Source of the DNA: Gammaproteobacteria bacterium
GTDB lineage: Bacteria; Pseudomonadota; Gammaproteobacteria; Thiomicrospirales; Thiomicrospiraceae
Length of the DNA stretch: 8,268 nucleotides
Direction of reading: 5' to 3'
Assembly: GCA_013153955.1 (NCBI GenBank)
Contig: JAADDM010000170.1
Coordinates: 1-8,268, forward strand
Below, one piece after another: positions 6,347 to 8,268 of the stretch (position 1 is the stretch's first letter; each line of letters opens with the position of its first letter). Both the position numbers and the translations under genes were made by a program. The notes beneath the pieces are model-generated. The model was not told the DNA's origin, ran no database searches, and saw only the letters and a list, made by a program, of their open reading frames with translations.

Positions 6347-7639
6347 TTAGCCGAAAACATCAGCTGTGATGTTCGCAAACCATGAGTGTGCATATAACAC
6401 TTCACGCTTACGTAACTCAGCATCATAAGCGCCTGTTAAGCCCCCAGATCCTTTCACTTTGATGATTTTTCCATCTTTATAAGCATACACCATGGCAACT
6501 GAAATTCCGTCACCAGGCGCAATCACAGAGTAACATGTGTTAACCCATGAAGGCTCAACCATCTCAACGCCATTTAACAATGAAGCAACGGCTGCTGCAC
6601 AGACTTTCGCTTCAGAGTTAGCTGCATAAGCTGACTTAGGCAGTGGTGAAGCAATCGCAGAATCCCCAACAACGTGGATGTTTTTGTGGATTTTTGATTC
6701 AAAGGTCTTATGGTCAATCGGGCACCAACCTTTGTCATTTGTCAGACCAGCTGTAAAAGCAATTTTGCCCGCTTTTTGGAATGGAATGATGTTCAATACG
6801 TCCGCTTTGAAAGTACCTGCTTCACAAGTGACTGTCTTAGAAGCAACGTCCACCTTAGTAACCGTTCCACCTTCAGACTTCTTAATCCACTTGATTAAGC
6901 TCTTGTCTGTGCCATAACCATAGTGGCGTTTCCAACCATCCATGAATAGACCAAACTTAGAGAATTTCTCTTTAGGATCAAGCACAACAATCTTAGAGTT
7001 CGGCTTGTGCTCTTTTAGGTATGAAGCGATTTGAGAAACACGCTCATAAGGCCCTGGAGGGCAACGGAAAGGATTTCCAGGAGGACAAATAACAACCGTT
7101 CCACCATCTTTCATCTCTTCAAGTTGCTTACGTAGCATGGCTGTTTGAGGGCCCGCTTTCCAAGCGTGAGGAATTGATGTATTAGAGACTTCAGCAGAAT
7201 AACCTTCTACTTTGTCATACTTAAAGTCAACGCCCGGAGAGACGATACAACGATCATAACCTAGAGACTTTCCGCCTGCGGTAGAAACCGTTTGCGCTTT
7301 AGCATCAATGCCCGTTACTTGATCGAATACAACCTTGATGCCTTTGGCAACAAGCTTCTCGTATGTAAAGTGGATTGACTCTAATGTACGTTCACCACTT
7401 AACACTTCATTACTCATGAAACAAGTGTAGTAATCTTTGTTTGCTTCAACAATGGTTACGTCAATGCTTGAATCCATCTTTTTTAGGTACTGTGCTGCTG
7501 TTGCACCACCGATACCACCACCAACAATCACTACGCGTTTTGATGAAGCACTTGCTGTTGTCAATGCACCTGCAGCGACAACGCCCGCAGCGGTTGCTGC
7601 AGAGCTTTTAAGGAGTGTTCTTCTTGAGATATTAGTCAT
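6347..7639 (-). CDS. fccB: Flavoprotein subunit of flavocytochrome c sulfide dehydrogenase, canonical form
   Basis: This 430-residue periplasmic FAD protein is the sulfide-oxidising subunit. It has a clear Tat signal: SRRTLLK (5-11), an Ala-rich hydrophobic core and a cleavage site ASA (29-31). Then come the ADP-binding motif VVIVGGGIGG (36-45), the flavin-linking Cys73 in YYTCFMSNEVLSG, Cys193 in FRCPPGPYER, Cys369 in NTCYS, and the second FAD motif NIHVVGDSAIA (320-330). Subtracting the 31-residue signal puts the three cysteines at 42, 162 and 338, nearly identical to the known Allochromatium vinosum FccB sites 42, 161 and 337, which strongly supports both family and mechanism. The start ATG (7637-7639) has GGAG (7648-7651) 8 nt upstream, touching the stop codon of the diheme cytochrome gene, so the two are translationally close. 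It aligns along its whole length with the plus-strand flavoprotein at 4626-5945. Confidence 0.97.
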   Translation of the reverse strand: MTNISRRTLLKSSAATAAGVVAAGALTTASASSKRVVIVGGGIGGATAAQYLKKMDSSIDVTIVEANKDYYTCFMSNEVLSGERTLESIHFTYEKLVAKGIKVVFDQVTGIDAKAQTVSTAGGKSLGYDRCIVSPGVDFKYDKVEGYSAEVSNTSIPHAWKAGPQTAMLRKQLEEMKDGGTVVICPPGNPFRCPPGPYERVSQIASYLKEHKPNSKIVVLDPKEKFSKFGLFMDGWKRHYGYGTDKSLIKWIKKSEGGTVTKVDVASKTVTCEAGTFKADVLNIIPFQKAGKIAFTAGLTNDKGWCPIDHKTFESKIHKNIHVVGDSAIASPLPKSAYAANSEAKVCAAAVASLLNGVEMVEPSWVNTCYSVIAPGDGISVAMVYAYKDGKIIKVKGSGGLTGAYDAELRKREVLYAHSWFANITADVFG

Positions 7640-7651
7640 GTTCTATGCTCC

Positions 7652-8248
7652 CTATTTGCTTGAGTAGAATTCAATCAGTTGATCGATACCAGCTTGGCCG
7701 TGCTTATCATGCAGCTTCTTTAGCTTCTTCGCCATCTTCTTAGGCGCTTCACGCGTACCAGAGGTAAAGTCGTGTAGGTTGTACTGAAGATAAGGCTTCC
7801 ACTGTCCTGCTAGAATACCTGCATCATCATCGGCTAAAGAACCTTCTTCTGAGTGACACTTTTCACAATATTTTTTGTGAAGCTTAGCGCCTTTTTTAGC
7901 GGCTGCTGAGTCAGAAGGTTGAGAAGCTGAGCTAAATTTTTGCTTTGAAAAGTATTCAGACATTGCTGCAATATCTTCTTCTGTATACCCTTTGGCAATA
8001 CGCATCATGATTGTAGATGGTCTATCACCCATTGCATAAGCGTCCATAGACTCTACGAAGTAGTCCTTTGACATACCGGCAATAGAAGGCGTTGCTGGTC
8101 CGTGGCTGACGCCTCCTGGTCCGTGACAACCTGCGCACGTATTTCCTAGCATTTCACCACGGTCCATACCTGCATACGCAGTTCCAGACATCAGCATGCT
8201 ACTAGCAAGCACCGCGCCTGCCATTAAGCTTAACTTAGCTTTTTTCAT
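7652..8248 (-). CDS. fccA: Diheme cytochrome c subunit of flavocytochrome c sulfide dehydrogenase
   Basis: This 198-residue periplasmic cytochrome takes electrons from the FAD subunit encoded 12 nt downstream. A Sec signal peptide covers about 1-26 (ending AYA before GMDRG). Domain 1 has heme motif CAGCH (38-42) and likely axial ligand Met81 in STIMMRIAKGY. A Ser/Ala-rich linker (about 106-117) leads to domain 2 with CEKCH (128-132) and likely ligand Met172 in PKKMAKKL. The mature size of about 172 residues and the two tandem class I folds match the 21-kDa diheme FccA of purple sulfur bacteria. The start ATG at 8246-8248 has a very strong GAGGAGGAG (8252-8260) 3-5 nt upstream. The operon promoter lies beyond the right edge. 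The C-terminal half is unusually lysine-rich (KKMAKKLKKLHDK), which may favour docking with acidic partners; that is inference. Confidence 0.95.
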   Translation of the reverse strand: MKKAKLSLMAGAVLASSMLMSGTAYAGMDRGEMLGNTCAGCHGPGGVSHGPATPSIAGMSKDYFVESMDAYAMGDRPSTIMMRIAKGYTEEDIAAMSEYFSKQKFSSASQPSDSAAAKKGAKLHKKYCEKCHSEEGSLADDDAGILAGQWKPYLQYNLHDFTSGTREAPKKMAKKLKKLHDKHGQAGIDQLIEFYSSK

Positions 8249-8268
8249 ATACTCCTCCTCAGAAGTGT

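Noticed and set aside
1..8268. CRISPR arrays, tRNA/rRNA genes, insertion sequences, phage or defence genes
   Set aside because: I saw no regularly spaced repeats, no tRNA-like or rRNA sequence, no transposase and no terminal inverted repeats. All sizeable genes are assigned to housekeeping or sulfur oxidation.

Overview
The window looks like the chromosome of a sulfur-oxidising gammaproteobacterium of moderately low GC content. The Thiomicrospira/Hydrogenovibrio type of chemolithotroph would fit, but that placement is inferred from gene content and composition, not from any marker gene. The evidence for sulfur oxidation is direct: the right half holds two complete gene pairs for flavocytochrome c sulfide dehydrogenase, a periplasmic enzyme that oxidises sulfide and passes the electrons to c-type heme.

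Layout. At 1-116 is the 3' end of an unidentified plus-strand gene, followed by a rho-independent terminator. At 232-1065 (minus) is a two-TM, DUF218-domain membrane protein of the ElyC/SanA/YdcF type. Divergent from it, at 1241-3811 (plus), is clpB, the heat-shock disaggregase. It has a plausible sigma-32 promoter, which also reads as a sigma-70 promoter, and a well-formed internal start that would give the short ClpB isoform. A strong terminator follows. After an AT-rich gene-free leader of about 410 nt comes the first sulfide dehydrogenase pair on the plus strand: a single-heme cytochrome subunit (4299-4607) and a flavoprotein subunit (4626-5945), with a terminator at about 6008-6042. Facing it on the minus strand is the second pair, transcribed from the right edge: a diheme cytochrome subunit (7652-8248) and its flavoprotein subunit (6347-7639), ending in a terminator at about 6298-6325. 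The two operons are therefore convergent, each with its own terminator, separated by about 250 bp without a convincing gene.

How the genes work together. In each pair the flavoprotein, exported folded by the Tat route, would take electrons from sulfide through a redox disulfide and a cysteine-linked FAD, and hand them to its Sec-exported cytochrome partner. The minus-strand pair is canonical: after signal removal its key cysteines fall at 42, 162 and 338, almost exactly the Allochromatium vinosum positions (42, 161, 337). The plus-strand pair is divergent. Its cytochrome has only the N-terminal heme domain, its flavin-attachment neighbourhood is altered, and its signal region combines a twin-arginine motif with a lipobox, so it may be a membrane-anchored lipoprotein. 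Two structurally different versions of this enzyme side by side are the most notable feature of the window. The clpB/elyC-like half is ordinary housekeeping.
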